64,000 bases of DNA from Paenibacillus baekrokdamisoli (GCF_003945345.1 NZ_AP019308.1:6390001-6454000), one strand, 5' to 3'. Shown: positions 1 through 9,878, numbered from the stretch's first letter. The notes: generated from the letters alone by a model not told the origin. Translations and numbers: made by a program.

Positions 1-965
<965 letters not shown>

Positions 966-1039
966 TGGCTGAATTCGTCAAGTAAGAGCCTCTGTCATAA
1001 TGGACGACATTAAATACAACCTGTGATGGATAAAAGGGC

Positions 1040-1170
1040 GGTTACCCTGTTCGTCCTTTTGACAGCTCACTCCTGAAGATGGGGAACTGACGAAGGAAAG
1101 CCGTGTGCGGGAATCCGCATCACGGTTTGATGGGGATTCCGGGGAAGTAATTCCCCGTCTTACCCTACTT
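1040..1170 (+). mobile_element. Group II intron 3' relic (domains V and VI)
   Basis: Bases 1095-1130 fold like a group II intron domain V: a stem starting AAAGCCGTG with the AGC catalytic triad, a TGCGG/CCGCA distal helix closed by a GAAT tetraloop, and a returning CACGGTTT strand. The bulge on the 3' strand looks one base short. Bases 1132-1166 form a domain-VI-like stem (GGGGATTCCGGGGAA against TTCCCCGTCTTACCC) ending in the usual TACCCTACTT tail with a candidate branch A. The preceding CACTCCTGAAGATGGG is also typical of the region after a group II reverse transcriptase. No reverse transcriptase and no GTGYG 5' end are present, so this is a dead fragment. It occupies most of the 322-base gap 966-1287; nothing else is visible there. 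Confidence 0.65.
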
Positions 1171-1287
1171 AAGTATATAAGATCTTGTCCTAGATCGCTG
1201 GCGCTTGGCAGCGTAACGTTGGTTAATGCAAAGGAAGACGATGCCGGAGAGTCATCACAAGCAGCTGCAGCTCAACTGGACCAGAAT

Positions 1288-1854
1288 TCAAAAGCTCCGT
1301 GCTGCCGATTTCATTTTCTGACTAATTGCGTGTATATATTTAATTGTAAGTTTCCATAACACTTTCCCCAACCAAAACATCAACACACCAATCACAATAG
1401 AAATTGCCAAGAACTGCATTGGGCTGCTTGCTGTATATGCTCCAATTTCGATTGTTATTCCGGCAATATCATATCCCATAAGATACCCACCAAATTTAAT
1501 AATTCCGCCTATCGGTGTAATAACTCCACTAATCATAAAAGCAATGGAAAGAATACTGATAAACGGCAAAACAAACATACCGTTGACGCCTGCATAGCTA
1601 TAAAATGCAAATACAGCGCCGAATTTATGCCAACTAAATGTACTGTTCTTTGAAATGGCTTCACCTAAGTATGCTTTCGCTAATTCTTTTGGGTTTCCTA
1701 ACCGCTCGATGATTTGCTCAGAAGATACACCATTATTTTGCAATTCAAGCATTACACTTTTAATTTCTTTTACAATGTCAAGACGCTCGGAAGCAGACAT
1801 AGGTTTCAAATACTTTTCAATTTTTTCAAGATAGTCATTCATAATTTTATCCAT
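1288..1854 (-). CDS. DUF1700 (HAAS-type) membrane protein
   Basis: 188 residues. An N-terminal helical domain of about 65 residues (DYLEKIEKYLKPMSASERL...) with the IIERLGNPKELAKAY motif is typical of DUF1700/HAAS domains. Three to four hydrophobic segments follow (about residues 78-170) and a basic tail. The start codon overlaps the last codons of the upstream padR gene by 8 bases, so the two are translationally coupled. PadR-DUF1700 pairs are common in Firmicutes; the HAAS domain is thought to interact with the PadR partner, but the function of the membrane part is not known. No odd features were seen. Confidence 0.85.
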   Translation of the reverse strand: MDKIMNDYLEKIEKYLKPMSASERLDIVKEIKSVMLELQNNGVSSEQIIERLGNPKELAKAYLGEAISKNSTFSWHKFGAVFAFYSYAGVNGMFVLPFISILSIAFMISGVITPIGGIIKFGGYLMGYDIAGITIEIGAYTASSPMQFLAISIVIGVLMFWLGKVLWKLTIKYIHAISQKMKSAARSF

Positions 1855-2191
1855 AATCTAACGCTCCTTTAATTTCTGATATAGCTATTAATAAATTATC
1901 CCATTCTAAGGACATAGCGTTTAAGTATTCGTCTCCTTTTTTTGTAATGGTATAATATTTTCTCGGTGGTAAGCCCTCTGTACTTTCTTGCCAAGATGAA
2001 GAAATATATTCTTCATTCAATAATCTTCTAAGTAGAGGATAAATTGTATTTTCTTTTGCAGCAACAATAGGATACTGCTCTAACTTACTTATGATTTCAT
2101 ACCCATAATATGGTCGCTGCTTTATTAGCAATAGAATACAAAAATCGAGTGTTCCTCGCTTAATTTGTGATTTCCAATCTTCGACATTCAT
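1847..2191 (-). CDS. PadR-family transcriptional regulator
   Basis: 114 residues from the ATG at 2191, chosen over longer in-frame starts because a GGAGGT ribosome site (2199-2204) lies 7 bases upstream. It has a winged helix of the PadR type: KRGTLDFCILLLIKQRPYYGYEII, then NTIYPLLRRLLNEEYI, then the wing PPRKYYTITKKGDEYL. It is a small PadR of the subfamily usually paired with DUF1700 membrane proteins, as here. It probably represses its own operon; a pair of 9-base direct repeats lies just upstream of the start. The signal it senses cannot be told from sequence. Confidence 0.88.
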   Translation of the reverse strand: MNVEDWKSQIKRGTLDFCILLLIKQRPYYGYEIISKLEQYPIVAAKENTIYPLLRRLLNEEYISSSWQESTEGLPPRKYYTITKKGDEYLNAMSLEWDNLLIAISEIKGALDYG

Positions 2192-2225
2192 GTATTGTAC
2201 CTCCTGCATATACATCGTACAACAC

Positions 2226-2252
2226 AGTATATCAATTATCAATAGTATATCA
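2226..2252 (-). promoter_or_regulatory. Candidate PadR operator/promoter repeats
   Basis: Two identical 9-base direct repeats, AGTATATCA at 2226-2234 and 2244-2252, are spaced 18 bases apart, 35-60 bases upstream of the padR start. On the minus strand each contains TGATATACT, whose TATACT could be a -10 box. Position and repetition suggest the operator for the autoregulated padR operon; this is inference. Confidence 0.4.
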
Positions 2253-2528
2253 GAATTTTTTTCCAACGTAATAGAGACATTTTGAAAGGAATTCAGTACC
2301 AACAATCGCCGAGCGCAAGCAGAAACAGCGGGCAATGTTACGCAATAGGGGCGCATAAGCCCTTGTATAGCTCGGGTTTCCGGGCGCGTTTTGAGAGGGA
2401 CAAGGGTTAAAAATTGAAAAATAATGATTGGATCAGGATAGTACGAGCAGCGGGTTAAGGAGATCCGGCAACAACAGCAAGCGAAGGACGGCTAAGGAGA
2501 AAAGAACAAATCTAATGCACACGGAATT

Positions 2529-2585
2529 GAACTAACGAGGAACAATAGTTGAAAAGAGCAGATCACAATAGTGGTCTGCTCTTTC
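2529..2585 (+). repeat. Intergenic hairpin element, copy 1
   Basis: Left box AACTAACGAGGAACAATAG (2530-2548) is followed by an AAGAGCAGA/TCTGCTCTT stem (2554-2584). It lies in the 546-base gap 2192-2737 with no intact plus-strand gene before it; the rest of that gap has no recognisable coding sequence. Confidence 0.7.
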
Positions 2586-2737
2586 CAAGCGATTTCTATG
2601 TGAATTGATGACGGTGATAGACAAGTAAATATGTCTGTGTAATAATTTTCCTTATGTGATTAGCATTTGTAAACCCTGAAATTCATTGGTTAAAATCAAG
2701 GAAGCGCTTTTAAATTTATTTGTGAGAAGGTGAAGCG

Positions 2738-3166
2738 TTGCGATCTTTAGTAACCACTGCTCGGCCTTGGCTCATCTATCACTGGCTTTTTTCGTTTCTT
2801 CTACCTTATAAGAGCGTACTGATGGTCTTCGTTCTATCGGGTCTATTTCTGTCTGCTGTCGAACTGTCTATTCCAAAATTCATAGAATGGTTCACTGACC
2901 ATATCGTACTAGAACGAGACTTCCATGCATTCTGGAAGATGCTTGCTGCTATCGGTGTACTGTTTGTCTTGTCCATTGTTGTTACCGGATGGAAGAACAA
3001 GCAACAGAGAATTCTCCAGGAGAAACCGTCCATGGATATTCTACAGGCTCAATTCATCCATCTCCGCAAGCTCGGCTTCTCCTACTATGAACAACATCCA
3101 TCAGGCGAGACCCTCTCCCTGTTCCAGGATGAGAATGGTCGGATGGTACTCCTGAAACAGAATTAA
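2738..3166 (+). pseudogene. Truncated ABC exporter, N-terminal membrane part
   Basis: 142 residues from a TTG start. Residues 15-80 resemble the first two transmembrane helices of an ABC-type exporter subunit (FLLPYKSVLMVFVLSGLF... then ...FWKMLAAIGVLFVLSIVVTG). Next comes the conserved start of the first cytoplasmic loop, including LRKLGFSYYEQHPSGETLSLFQDE, in which the coupling-helix region of such exporters is recognisable. The frame then stops; the remaining helices and the whole nucleotide-binding domain (about 430 residues) are missing. It is therefore a gene stub rather than a small protein with a job of its own. Confidence 0.75.
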
Positions 3167-3206
3167 TTCTACAACACCCCAATAAAAACGGAGGAAATCA
3201 AAGGCT

Positions 3207-4055
3207 ATGAACATATCAGGTATCCGATACGAACACTTCAGTGAAAAAGATTATTATGCCGCTAGAGAATTATTAGGCTATGACGTCGACGCGGGTGAAA
3301 ACATCCTTCGGGTGCTTGCTGAAGAACCGGAACTGTTTATTACCGCGTTTATTGAGGATAAGCTTGTTGCACTAGCCCAAGTGAACGAGCCTGCATCACA
3401 GACCTATTTAACTGTGTTCGTCGCTCCACAGTTTCGCAGGCAAGGAATCGGTTCTGCAATGGTAAAGTATGCTGAAAACGAATTGCAGGCGGGCGGAACC
3501 GAAAAAGTCAGGAGTTCCTTTCGTACCGGTCATCAAGCATCTCTTGCGTTTGCGCGTAAGCTCGGTTATGACAAATATTTTTCTTCGGCTTATATGCAGC
3601 GAACCGCCGATACCTTTCCATTGGAGAAACTTCCGGTGAGGCTGTATACGGACGAAGACTATCTTGCCAGTCAGTTGCTGTATGCCGCAGCTTTTCATGA
3701 AATGCGCGTCCGTGTCGGGTGCTTTCTTGATTCTGTGATTGCCCAGCCCAGTGAAAAAGAACGAAGAGCATGGAAAGAGGATGCGGAAAACCGTTTTGTC
3801 TACGAAATAAATGGGGAAATCGTTGCTTATAGCCACCTTAGTGGTAATGAACTCAGCAGTATTTCCGTCCGTACAGACTTTCAGGGGCTTGGGATCGGAA
3901 GAAAGTTTGTTATGTATTTATGCAACGAGATCCATCAGCGTGGCAGCGCAACCGTCGATCTTTGGTGTGTCGTCGGGAATTATGCCAGGAGTCTGTATGA
4001 CAGCCTTGGCTTTAAGGAAAAGTATATTACGGAGTTTATGCGGAAAACGCTGTAA
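3207..4055 (+). CDS. Tandem GNAT acetyltransferase
   Basis: 282 residues with two GNAT folds. The N-terminal one has the acetyl-CoA motif VAPQFRRQGIGSAMV (about residues 72-86) and SLAFARKLGYDKY. The C-terminal one has VRTDFQGLGIGRKFV (about residues 221-235) and ARSLYDSLGFKEKYI. Both carry the Q/R-x-x-G-x-G/A pyrophosphate-binding signature, so both could bind acetyl-CoA; often only one half of such duplicated GNATs is active. The ATG has a GGAGG ribosome site. The substrate is unknown; small amines or antibiotics are usual for this class. Confidence 0.85.
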   Translation: MNISGIRYEHFSEKDYYAARELLGYDVDAGENILRVLAEEPELFITAFIEDKLVALAQVNEPASQTYLTVFVAPQFRRQGIGSAMVKYAENELQAGGTEKVRSSFRTGHQASLAFARKLGYDKYFSSAYMQRTADTFPLEKLPVRLYTDEDYLASQLLYAAAFHEMRVRVGCFLDSVIAQPSEKERRAWKEDAENRFVYEINGEIVAYSHLSGNELSSISVRTDFQGLGIGRKFVMYLCNEIHQRGSATVDLWCVVGNYARSLYDSLGFKEKYITEFMRKTL

Positions 4056-4204
4056 TTTCTGCCGTTTCCCTTGCAAGGAACGCGTTACATGCTGGTGACC
4101 TCATAATACGGTAGAGGATAGTGGAATGACTTTACTTTGATTCGCCTAAACTATATGTTTGATTTAACCGAACTACACAAATTGAAATTAAAAGGAGTAT
4201 ACAT

Positions 4205-4753
4205 ATGGGCGATGGCAAAAAAGAAAAAATTTATTATCAAAGAGGTACTGAAGAATTAAAGATGAAAAGCATTAGAGCTCAGAAACTGGTTCAAGAATTT
4301 AACAGGAGTGACTTTGAAGAATTTGAAAAGAAAGAAAATATTATTCGGGAATTGTTTGGAAGTGCAGGAGAAGGGCTTAGCATCGAGCACAACTTTCATT
4401 GCGATTTAGGTTACAACATCCACGTAGGAAATAACTTTTATGCAGGTTATAACTGTACGATTTTAGACATGGCAGAGGTAAGAATTGGTGATGATTGCAT
4501 GATAGCTCCGAATGTTGGGATCTATACCGCTGGTCATTCTGTAGAACCAAAGGATAGAAATAAAAGTGGTTATGGGATACCGATAACTATAGGAAACAAG
4601 GTATGGATTGGCGGGAGTTGTGTAATCTTACCTGGTGTAAATATTGGCGATAATTCCATTGTAGCTGCAGGTTCAGTTGTCACGAAGGACGTGCCTTCAA
4701 ATACAATAGTCGCGGGTAATCCAGCAAAAATATTAAGACAAATAACCGAGTAA
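4205..4753 (+). CDS. Maltose/galactoside O-acetyltransferase family (left-handed beta-helix)
   Basis: 182 residues. After a helical N-terminal segment (about 1-60), hexapeptide repeats build a left-handed beta-helix: FHCDLGYNIHVGNNFYAGYN, then IGDDCMIAPNVGIYTAGH, then IGNKVWIGGSCVILPGVNIGDN. The catalytic histidine of the maltose acetyltransferase group is expected in the TAGHSVEP segment. It ends with the family-typical VVAGNPAK-like tail (IVAGNPAKILRQ). It should move acetyl groups from acetyl-CoA to a sugar hydroxyl in the cytoplasm. An AAGGAG site precedes the ATG. It stands alone, with no sugar genes beside it. Confidence 0.88.
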   Translation: MGDGKKEKIYYQRGTEELKMKSIRAQKLVQEFNRSDFEEFEKKENIIRELFGSAGEGLSIEHNFHCDLGYNIHVGNNFYAGYNCTILDMAEVRIGDDCMIAPNVGIYTAGHSVEPKDRNKSGYGIPITIGNKVWIGGSCVILPGVNIGDNSIVAAGSVVTKDVPSNTIVAGNPAKILRQITE

Positions 4754-4870
4754 TAAACTCTGTAACTTTAAAATATCTAAGATTTATGATATGTTTATAT
4801 TTATAGGAATTTAAAATCAGGAACGGCATATTAATAAAATTTGAGGTATTTTTAAGAGGTATGATGAATT

Positions 4871-5425
4871 ATGGATAATCTAGAATTAGGTAAAACAATC
4901 GTAAAATTTCGCAAAAATAAGAATTATACGATTAAACAGTTATCAGAAATAACGAATGTAACTTCATCAATGTTAAGTCAAATTGAAAGGGGACTTTCTA
5001 GTCCGTCACTGAATACTCTACGCTTGATTGCTGATGCATTGGAAGTTCCTTTATTTAGTTTATTTACTGAATTTGTGCAAACTAAAGATTTAATTACCAG
5101 AGCAAATTCCAGAAAAAAAATCATATTTCCATCATCGAACAATTGGGAATATTCATTATTGTCTCCGGATTTAAGCGGCTCAATTGAGATGGTTTTAATG
5201 AAATTACCGCCTGAATCCCAATCTGCCGAAAAACCTATGAGACACATTGGTGAAGAAGTCGCGTATGTATTAGCGGGTGAGGTAGTATTATTTATTGGGA
5301 ACGATGTGGAGACTTTATATAATGGAGACAGTGTAAAAATACCACCTGGGATTGAACATAAGTGGGAAAATAGATCGGATAAAGAAGCAACCGTTATTTT
5401 TGCTATTACTCCTCCAACATTTTAG
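4871..5425 (+). CDS. XRE-cupin transcriptional regulator (probable D-serine operon regulator)
   Basis: 184 residues. Residues 5-62 are an HTH_3/XRE DNA-binding domain (KFRKNKNYTIKQLSEITNVTSSMLSQIERG, then SPSLNTLRLIADALEVP). Residues 110-180 are a cupin_2 barrel (HIGEEVAYVLAGEVVLFIG, then GDSVKIPPGIEHKWEN) that would bind a small molecule. This two-domain design is common in regulators of amino-acid and amine use. The gene is followed by a strong terminator, then by paired palindromes in front of the ridA-dsdA-permease genes, so control of that unit is likely but inferred. Confidence 0.87.
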   Translation: MDNLELGKTIVKFRKNKNYTIKQLSEITNVTSSMLSQIERGLSSPSLNTLRLIADALEVPLFSLFTEFVQTKDLITRANSRKKIIFPSSNNWEYSLLSPDLSGSIEMVLMKLPPESQSAEKPMRHIGEEVAYVLAGEVVLFIGNDVETLYNGDSVKIPPGIEHKWENRSDKEATVIFAITPPTF

Positions 5426-5457
5426 AAAACAATCATATTAATAGATGAAGCGTTTAG

Positions 5458-5513
5458 ACCGTTTCTGTATTTACAAGTGTATTGCACACTTGTAAATACA
5501 GAAACGGTTTTTT
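5458..5513 (+). terminator. Strong Rho-independent terminator after the XRE-cupin gene
   Basis: A perfect 23-base-pair stem (5458-5480 with 5486-5508), a 5-base loop and a T run to 5513. It separates the regulator from the D-serine genes, so the latter need their own promoter in 5514-5687. Confidence 0.93.
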
Positions 5514-5558
5514 TATCCAGATTAAATCATTATTTCCTTACCAAAAAAATGATAATTA

Positions 5559-5626
5559 TTAAGCTTGATTTAATAAACGCAAAATGCTAATATGCATTTA
5601 TATTTAATTTATTAAACCTGATTTAA
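5559..5626 (+). promoter_or_regulatory. Paired operator-like palindromes before the D-serine genes
   Basis: The sequence TTAAGCTTGATTTAA (5559-5573) is repeated as TTAAACCTGATTTAA (5612-5626), start to start 53 bases, about five helical turns. The first copy is embedded in a wider palindrome with arms TTATTAA/TTAATAA. They lie between the regulator's terminator and the ridA relic. Binding by the XRE-cupin protein encoded just upstream is a reasonable inference. Confidence 0.5.
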
Positions 5627-5687
5627 CTTTTTGAGTCTCCGTTAGAATATCATCATTAGAATGTCACTTAAAAAACAAGGAGATAAA

Positions 5688-5953
5688 ATGCTATTAAAAA
5701 AACAATTATGACCGATAAGGCTCCAGCCGCTACTGGACCCTATTCGCAAGCAATTGTAAGCGCTTAACGTTTGTATGCATCGGGGCAACTTGGAATTAAT
5801 CCGCAGACAGGTGAAATGAATGATGACTTTACTTGTCTGAATGAAATCTACGGCTCTTATTTCAAGTCTGGCAAACCCGCACGTTCCTGCATCCAGGTTG
5901 CAGGTCTTCCTAAGGGAGCCAAAGTAGAAATAGAATTTATCGCAGAAAAATAA
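5688..5953 (+). pseudogene. ridA: ridA (enamine/imine deaminase) pseudogene
   Basis: Translation in the right frames gives the RidA signature KAPAATGPYSQAI, then [15 protein letters not shown], then a jump to [36 protein letters not shown]. Three lesions are visible: a frameshift within the first codons (probably one base lost after the ATG at 5688), an in-frame TAA at 5765-5767, and an internal deletion of about 40-45 residues after TGEM compared with the usual 125. RidA detoxifies the aminoacrylate released by PLP-dependent dehydratases, so its place just before dsdA made sense. Another RidA elsewhere in the genome may cover the role. Confidence 0.88.
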
Positions 5954-6018
5954 ATGTAATACCAACCCCAAATCGCCTTTTGGAAATAAATTTGATCCAT
6001 TTTAAAACGGAGGTAAAA

Positions 6019-7371
6019 ATGACTAACAAAATTGCTGGAAAAACGGTCGAAGAGTGGAAAAATGAATTACCGGAACTGCAGCAAATCATTGATGCTGAAG
6101 AAGTTTTCTGGGTAAACCCGCAGCTTGAGAGCTGCAACAACCGAATGATTAACACGGAATTAGGGATAGCTGATATCGAAGATGCGGAACAACGACTGCT
6201 TCGTTTCGCCCCCTATTTAGCAAAAGTATTCCCGGAGACCAAGGAAAAAAACGGAATCATCGAATCTGAATTAGTATCCATCCCAAAAATGCAGCAGAAG
6301 TTATCAGAAATGTTCAATCAGGAAATAGCGGGAACTTTATATCTCAAATGTGACAGTCACCTGCCCATCTCTGGATCTGTAAAGGCTCGCGGAGGAATTT
6401 ACGAAATATTAAAAGTGGGCGAAGAGATAGCCTTTAAGCACGGCATACTGTCAATAACCGATGACTACTCCATTATGGCAGATGAAAAATTTCGGACTCT
6501 ATTTTCGAATTATTCGATTGTGGTCGGATCAACCGGTAATCTAGGTCTTAGTATTGGTATTATGAGTGCCCAATTAGGTTTCAAAGTTATTGTGCATATG
6601 TCTGCTGACGCTAAACAATGGAAAAAAGATTTATTGCGGCAAAAAGGTGCAATCGTAGTTGAACACAATAGCGACTATGGGAAAGCAGTAGAGGCAGGCA
6701 GACAACAATCCCAGGAAGATCCCAATAGCCACTTCGTTGATGATGAAAATTCTTCAACGTTATTCCTCGGTTATGCCGTAGCAGCTAAACGGTTCCAAAA
6801 GCAACTAAACGACATGAAGATTCCAGTCGATCAGGATCATCCGCTTTTCGTCTATCTACCTTGCGGTGTAGGCGGCGCTCCTGGCGGAATCACTTTCGGA
6901 TTGCGGACAGTATTTGGAGACAATGTCCATTGCTTTTTTGCAGAGCCAACCCATTCACCGGCAATGTTGCTAGGTTTAATGACACGTAAGCATAACGAGG
7001 TATCAGCTCAGGAATTTGGCATTGATAATATTACTGCAGCAGATGGGCTTGCCGTAGGGAGACCATCAGGCTTTGTGGGCAAAGCACTAGAGAAAGATAT
7101 TAGTGGTGTCTTTACTATTCAAGACGACTGTCTCTATCGAATCCTTAGAAAGTTAGCCGATTCAGAAGGAAAATTCTTAGAACCATCGGCAGTTGCAGGA
7201 TTTATCGGACCCGTTCAACTGAACGCTTCTTCGATGGGAAAAGATTATTTAAAAAATAATCACCTTGAACAGAAGATGCAAAATGCCACTCACATTCTTT
7301 GGGCTACTGGTGGCGGCATGGTTCCAAAAGATGTCATGGATGATTTCTACCGCAAAGGTGCAAACAGCTAA
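6019..7371 (+). CDS. dsdA: D-serine dehydratase (D-serine ammonia-lyase)
   Basis: 450 residues from the ATG at 6019, preceded by GGAGG; the in-frame ATG 39 bases earlier has no ribosome site. It is a PLP fold-type II enzyme converting D-serine to pyruvate and ammonia. The Schiff-base lysine is Lys122 in SGSVKARGG, the phosphate-cradle loop is [11 protein letters not shown], and a conserved C-terminal [13 protein letters not shown] is present. The usual DsdA N-terminal features ([15 protein letters not shown]...GIIESEL) are also intact, and the length equals the usual 440-450. It lies between a decayed ridA and a GntP-type permease, forming a D-serine uptake and breakdown unit. Confidence 0.96.
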   Translation: MTNKIAGKTVEEWKNELPELQQIIDAEEVFWVNPQLESCNNRMINTELGIADIEDAEQRLLRFAPYLAKVFPETKEKNGIIESELVSIPKMQQKLSEMFNQEIAGTLYLKCDSHLPISGSVKARGGIYEILKVGEEIAFKHGILSITDDYSIMADEKFRTLFSNYSIVVGSTGNLGLSIGIMSAQLGFKVIVHMSADAKQWKKDLLRQKGAIVVEHNSDYGKAVEAGRQQSQEDPNSHFVDDENSSTLFLGYAVAAKRFQKQLNDMKIPVDQDHPLFVYLPCGVGGAPGGITFGLRTVFGDNVHCFFAEPTHSPAMLLGLMTRKHNEVSAQEFGIDNITAADGLAVGRPSGFVGKALEKDISGVFTIQDDCLYRILRKLADSEGKFLEPSAVAGFIGPVQLNASSMGKDYLKNNHLEQKMQNATHILWATGGGMVPKDVMDDFYRKGANS

Positions 7372-7403
7372 TTTACTTTATAGTATAGGGAGAGGCTAAG
7401 AAA

Positions 7404-8738
7404 ATGGAAACTGGAACAATGATGATGCTAGTATTAGTCGCATCTATAGCAATTCTCATCTTTCTCATTCTTCGAGTTAAAATACATCCCTTTCTTTCCT
7501 TAATAATAGTGTGTATATTTGTGGGAGTTGCTACAGGTATGCCTCTTCCTAAGATTGCTACTTCCATTGAAAATGGAATGGCCGGAACGTTAGGTTCTCT
7601 GGCTATTATTATCGGCTTTGGCACGATTTTAGGCAAAATGTTGGAAGTATCTGGCGGAGCGGAGCGCCTTGCACGAACATTACTAGAGAAAATGGGAGAA
7701 AAAAGGGCTCCCTGGGCTATGACAATTGTCGGCTTAATTGCCGGAATTCCCGTATTTTTTGAAGTAGGATTTGTTTTACTTTTTCCCTTGGTTTTCATAG
7801 TTGCCAAACAAGCGAAGATGTCGTTACTCCGTGTTGGGATTCCTTTGGCAGTATCACTGATGGTCGTTCACTCGATGGTGCCTCCACATCCGGCAGCGTT
7901 TGCAATTACTACAACTTTGGGGGCTGATGTAGGGAAGGTCATTCTATATGCTCTTCTTATAGGAACTCCTACTGCTATTTTAGCTGGTCCAATTTGGGCC
8001 AAGTTTATCAGTACGAAGTGCAAGACTGGAGTATTAAAGGAATCAGAAGGGATTGCAACGCCAGTTGAGAATCTTCCAAGCTTCGGCATTACCCTATTTA
8101 CTATCCTATTGCCACTATTCATTATGGTAGGAAAAACGGTTAGTACATTGTTTCTCTCAAAAGATTCGTCTTTACTGCCTATTGTTACTTTCTTAGGCAA
8201 TCCACTTATAGCACTTCTCATTTCGGTATTTGTAGCTTATTATACGTTAGGCCTTTCTCGTGGTTTAAAAATGAAAAACCTGTTAACGCTTACAGAACAA
8301 TGCTTTGGACCGATTGCCGGCATCTTGCTGATTATTGGTGGCGGTGGAGCTTTTAATGGCATCTTAGTTGACAGTGGTGTAGGTAATGAATTGTCTAAGA
8401 TTTTGATGTCACTAAATATGAACCCAATTATTCTCGCTTGGCTAATAGCTTGGCTTATGCACCTTGCTATCGGTTCCGCCACGGTGGCCATGATTAGCAC
8501 TGCAGGCATGGTGGCACCTATGCTGGCTGCTTATCCTGGTATGAGCCCGGAAATTATCGTTCTCGCCATTGGCTCCGGAGCGATTGGCTGGTGCCATGTC
8601 AACGATTCGAGTTTTTGGTTTGTAAAAGAATATTTAGGATTATCATTACCGGATATGTTTAAGAGCTTCACTGCCGCCTGCCTTATTGCATCATTTGTTT
8701 CTCTAGGTGGTATACTACTTTTATCTCTAGTCATTTAA
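7404..8738 (+). CDS. GntP-family permease, probable D-serine transporter
   Basis: 444 residues, almost entirely hydrophobic with 12 or more predicted membrane segments. GntP-family landmarks include FLSLIIVCIFVGVATGMP, a GTLGSLAIIIGFGTILGKMLE segment, the PVFFEVGFVLLFPLVF segment and the HPAAFAI loop. DsdX of E. coli, the D-serine:proton symporter, belongs to the same family, and this gene starts 32 bases after dsdA, so D-serine import is the most likely role; gluconate or another hydroxy acid is the alternative. It ends 53 bases before a strong terminator. Confidence 0.88.
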   Translation: METGTMMMLVLVASIAILIFLILRVKIHPFLSLIIVCIFVGVATGMPLPKIATSIENGMAGTLGSLAIIIGFGTILGKMLEVSGGAERLARTLLEKMGEKRAPWAMTIVGLIAGIPVFFEVGFVLLFPLVFIVAKQAKMSLLRVGIPLAVSLMVVHSMVPPHPAAFAITTTLGADVGKVILYALLIGTPTAILAGPIWAKFISTKCKTGVLKESEGIATPVENLPSFGITLFTILLPLFIMVGKTVSTLFLSKDSSLLPIVTFLGNPLIALLISVFVAYYTLGLSRGLKMKNLLTLTEQCFGPIAGILLIIGGGGAFNGILVDSGVGNELSKILMSLNMNPIILAWLIAWLMHLAIGSATVAMISTAGMVAPMLAAYPGMSPEIIVLAIGSGAIGWCHVNDSSFWFVKEYLGLSLPDMFKSFTAACLIASFVSLGGILLLSLVI

Positions 8739-8791
8739 TAAATACGATTATAACAACATCCTCGCCATTAGTCATGGAGAGATACAGAAGT

Positions 8792-8845
8792 AAAAAGGTA
8801 CTTAAATTACATGCTTCCAACGACATGTAATTAAGGTACCTTTTT
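8792..8845 (+). terminator. Terminator of the D-serine unit
   Basis: A near-perfect 22-base stem (AAAAAGGTACTTAAATTACA.. with the complementary arm 8824-8845) whose right arm ends in five T's. The A-rich left arm also makes it work on the minus strand. Confidence 0.9.
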
Positions 8846-8952
8846 CATCTCTATCTACTTGTGAAATTGGGCAGGGTGAAGCAATCAAATCTAAGGATCT
8901 AGCATCTGTTATAATACTTATATCTGGATAAATTCAGAAAGGAATATGTGAT

Positions 8953-9687
8953 ATGTGGGAAAAAATTGACGAATTAAGGAAACAGGTTGATCAGCAGCGC
9001 CCGCTGAAGCCGGAACTCATGAAAACAATCATGCAAAAATTTCGTGAAGAGTGGACTTACCATTCCAACGCTATAGAAGGCAATACTTTCACCTATCAAG
9101 AAACGGCTTTCTTTCTCCGTGAAGGTCTAACGGTTAAAGGGAAGTCACTTCGGGAGCACCTAGAGATCGTTAACCATGCTGAAGCAATCGATTATCTGCA
9201 GGAAGGAATATTCGAAAGGGATCTAACTGAACGTTTGATCAAGGACTTTCATGCGATTCTCTTTCAAGGTGTGCGGGATATCGATTTTTCCCCAGGAGAA
9301 TATAAAAAGGAAGATAATCACGTCTTGACCCTCTCTGGGCAAATTCACAATTATACTTCATACATTCAGGTTCCATTAGAAATGGAACTTCTCATAAAGT
9401 GGTATGAAGAGGAGAGGAAGAGAATGCATCCTGTTCAACTTGCGGCTATGTTCCATCATAAACTCGTTGCAATTCATCCCTTTACCGATGGTAATGGACA
9501 TTTAAGTCGTTTATCGATGAACGTCATTTTGATGAAGCACGGCCTTCCACCAGCAATCATCCGGAATGAGAACCGCCAAGACTATTACATCGCTCTGGAA
9601 AAGGCTGATCACGGAGATTTGCAATCAATCATTAATATGATTGCCGACGAAATAACCCATAGTCTCGAACTGATTCTATCAGTTTAG
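8953..9687 (+). CDS. Fic-domain protein with N-terminal inhibitory motif
   Basis: 244 residues. Fic proteins transfer AMP or other nucleotide parts to target proteins. The active-site loop is HPFTDGNGHLSR (about residues 175-186). The family consensus is HxFx(D/E)GNGRxxR, so the histidine, acidic residue and last arginine are kept, but the first arginine is histidine here. Near the N-terminus SNAIEGN (about residues 38-44) matches the (S/T)xxxE(G/N) inhibitory helix, placing it in class II, where the glutamate blocks ATP until relieved. There is no antitoxin-like partner and no wHTH domain. The gene is followed by an intergenic hairpin element. Confidence 0.88.
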   Translation: MWEKIDELRKQVDQQRPLKPELMKTIMQKFREEWTYHSNAIEGNTFTYQETAFFLREGLTVKGKSLREHLEIVNHAEAIDYLQEGIFERDLTERLIKDFHAILFQGVRDIDFSPGEYKKEDNHVLTLSGQIHNYTSYIQVPLEMELLIKWYEEERKRMHPVQLAAMFHHKLVAIHPFTDGNGHLSRLSMNVILMKHGLPPAIIRNENRQDYYIALEKADHGDLQSIINMIADEITHSLELILSV

Positions 9688-9718
9688 ATGGGAGTCAAAT
9701 GAGTATGAAGAATTATCA

Positions 9719-9773
9719 TCGGGACACTATAGCACATCAATCAACAGACTGCCGATTTGTCGGCAGCCTGTTG
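9719..9773 (+). repeat. Intergenic hairpin element, copy 2
   Basis: Left-box part CGGGACACTATAG (9720-9732), then stem CAACAG.CTGCCG/CGGCAG.CTGTTG (9742-9773). It lies just after the fic gene. Confidence 0.8.
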
Positions 9774-9878
9774 ATCTCCCTCTGACACAGTAGAAGACCA
9801 GGACAACATGAAGGTTTGTTCGAGTACCTTTGTAATGATATACTTATTGTATTTACATATAGAGGAGCGATGACTGAT

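Noticed and set aside
1105-1359. 84-codon plus-strand open frame
   Set aside because: It runs through the group II intron relic and into the 3' end of the opposite DUF1700 gene; no ribosome site and no protein-like composition.
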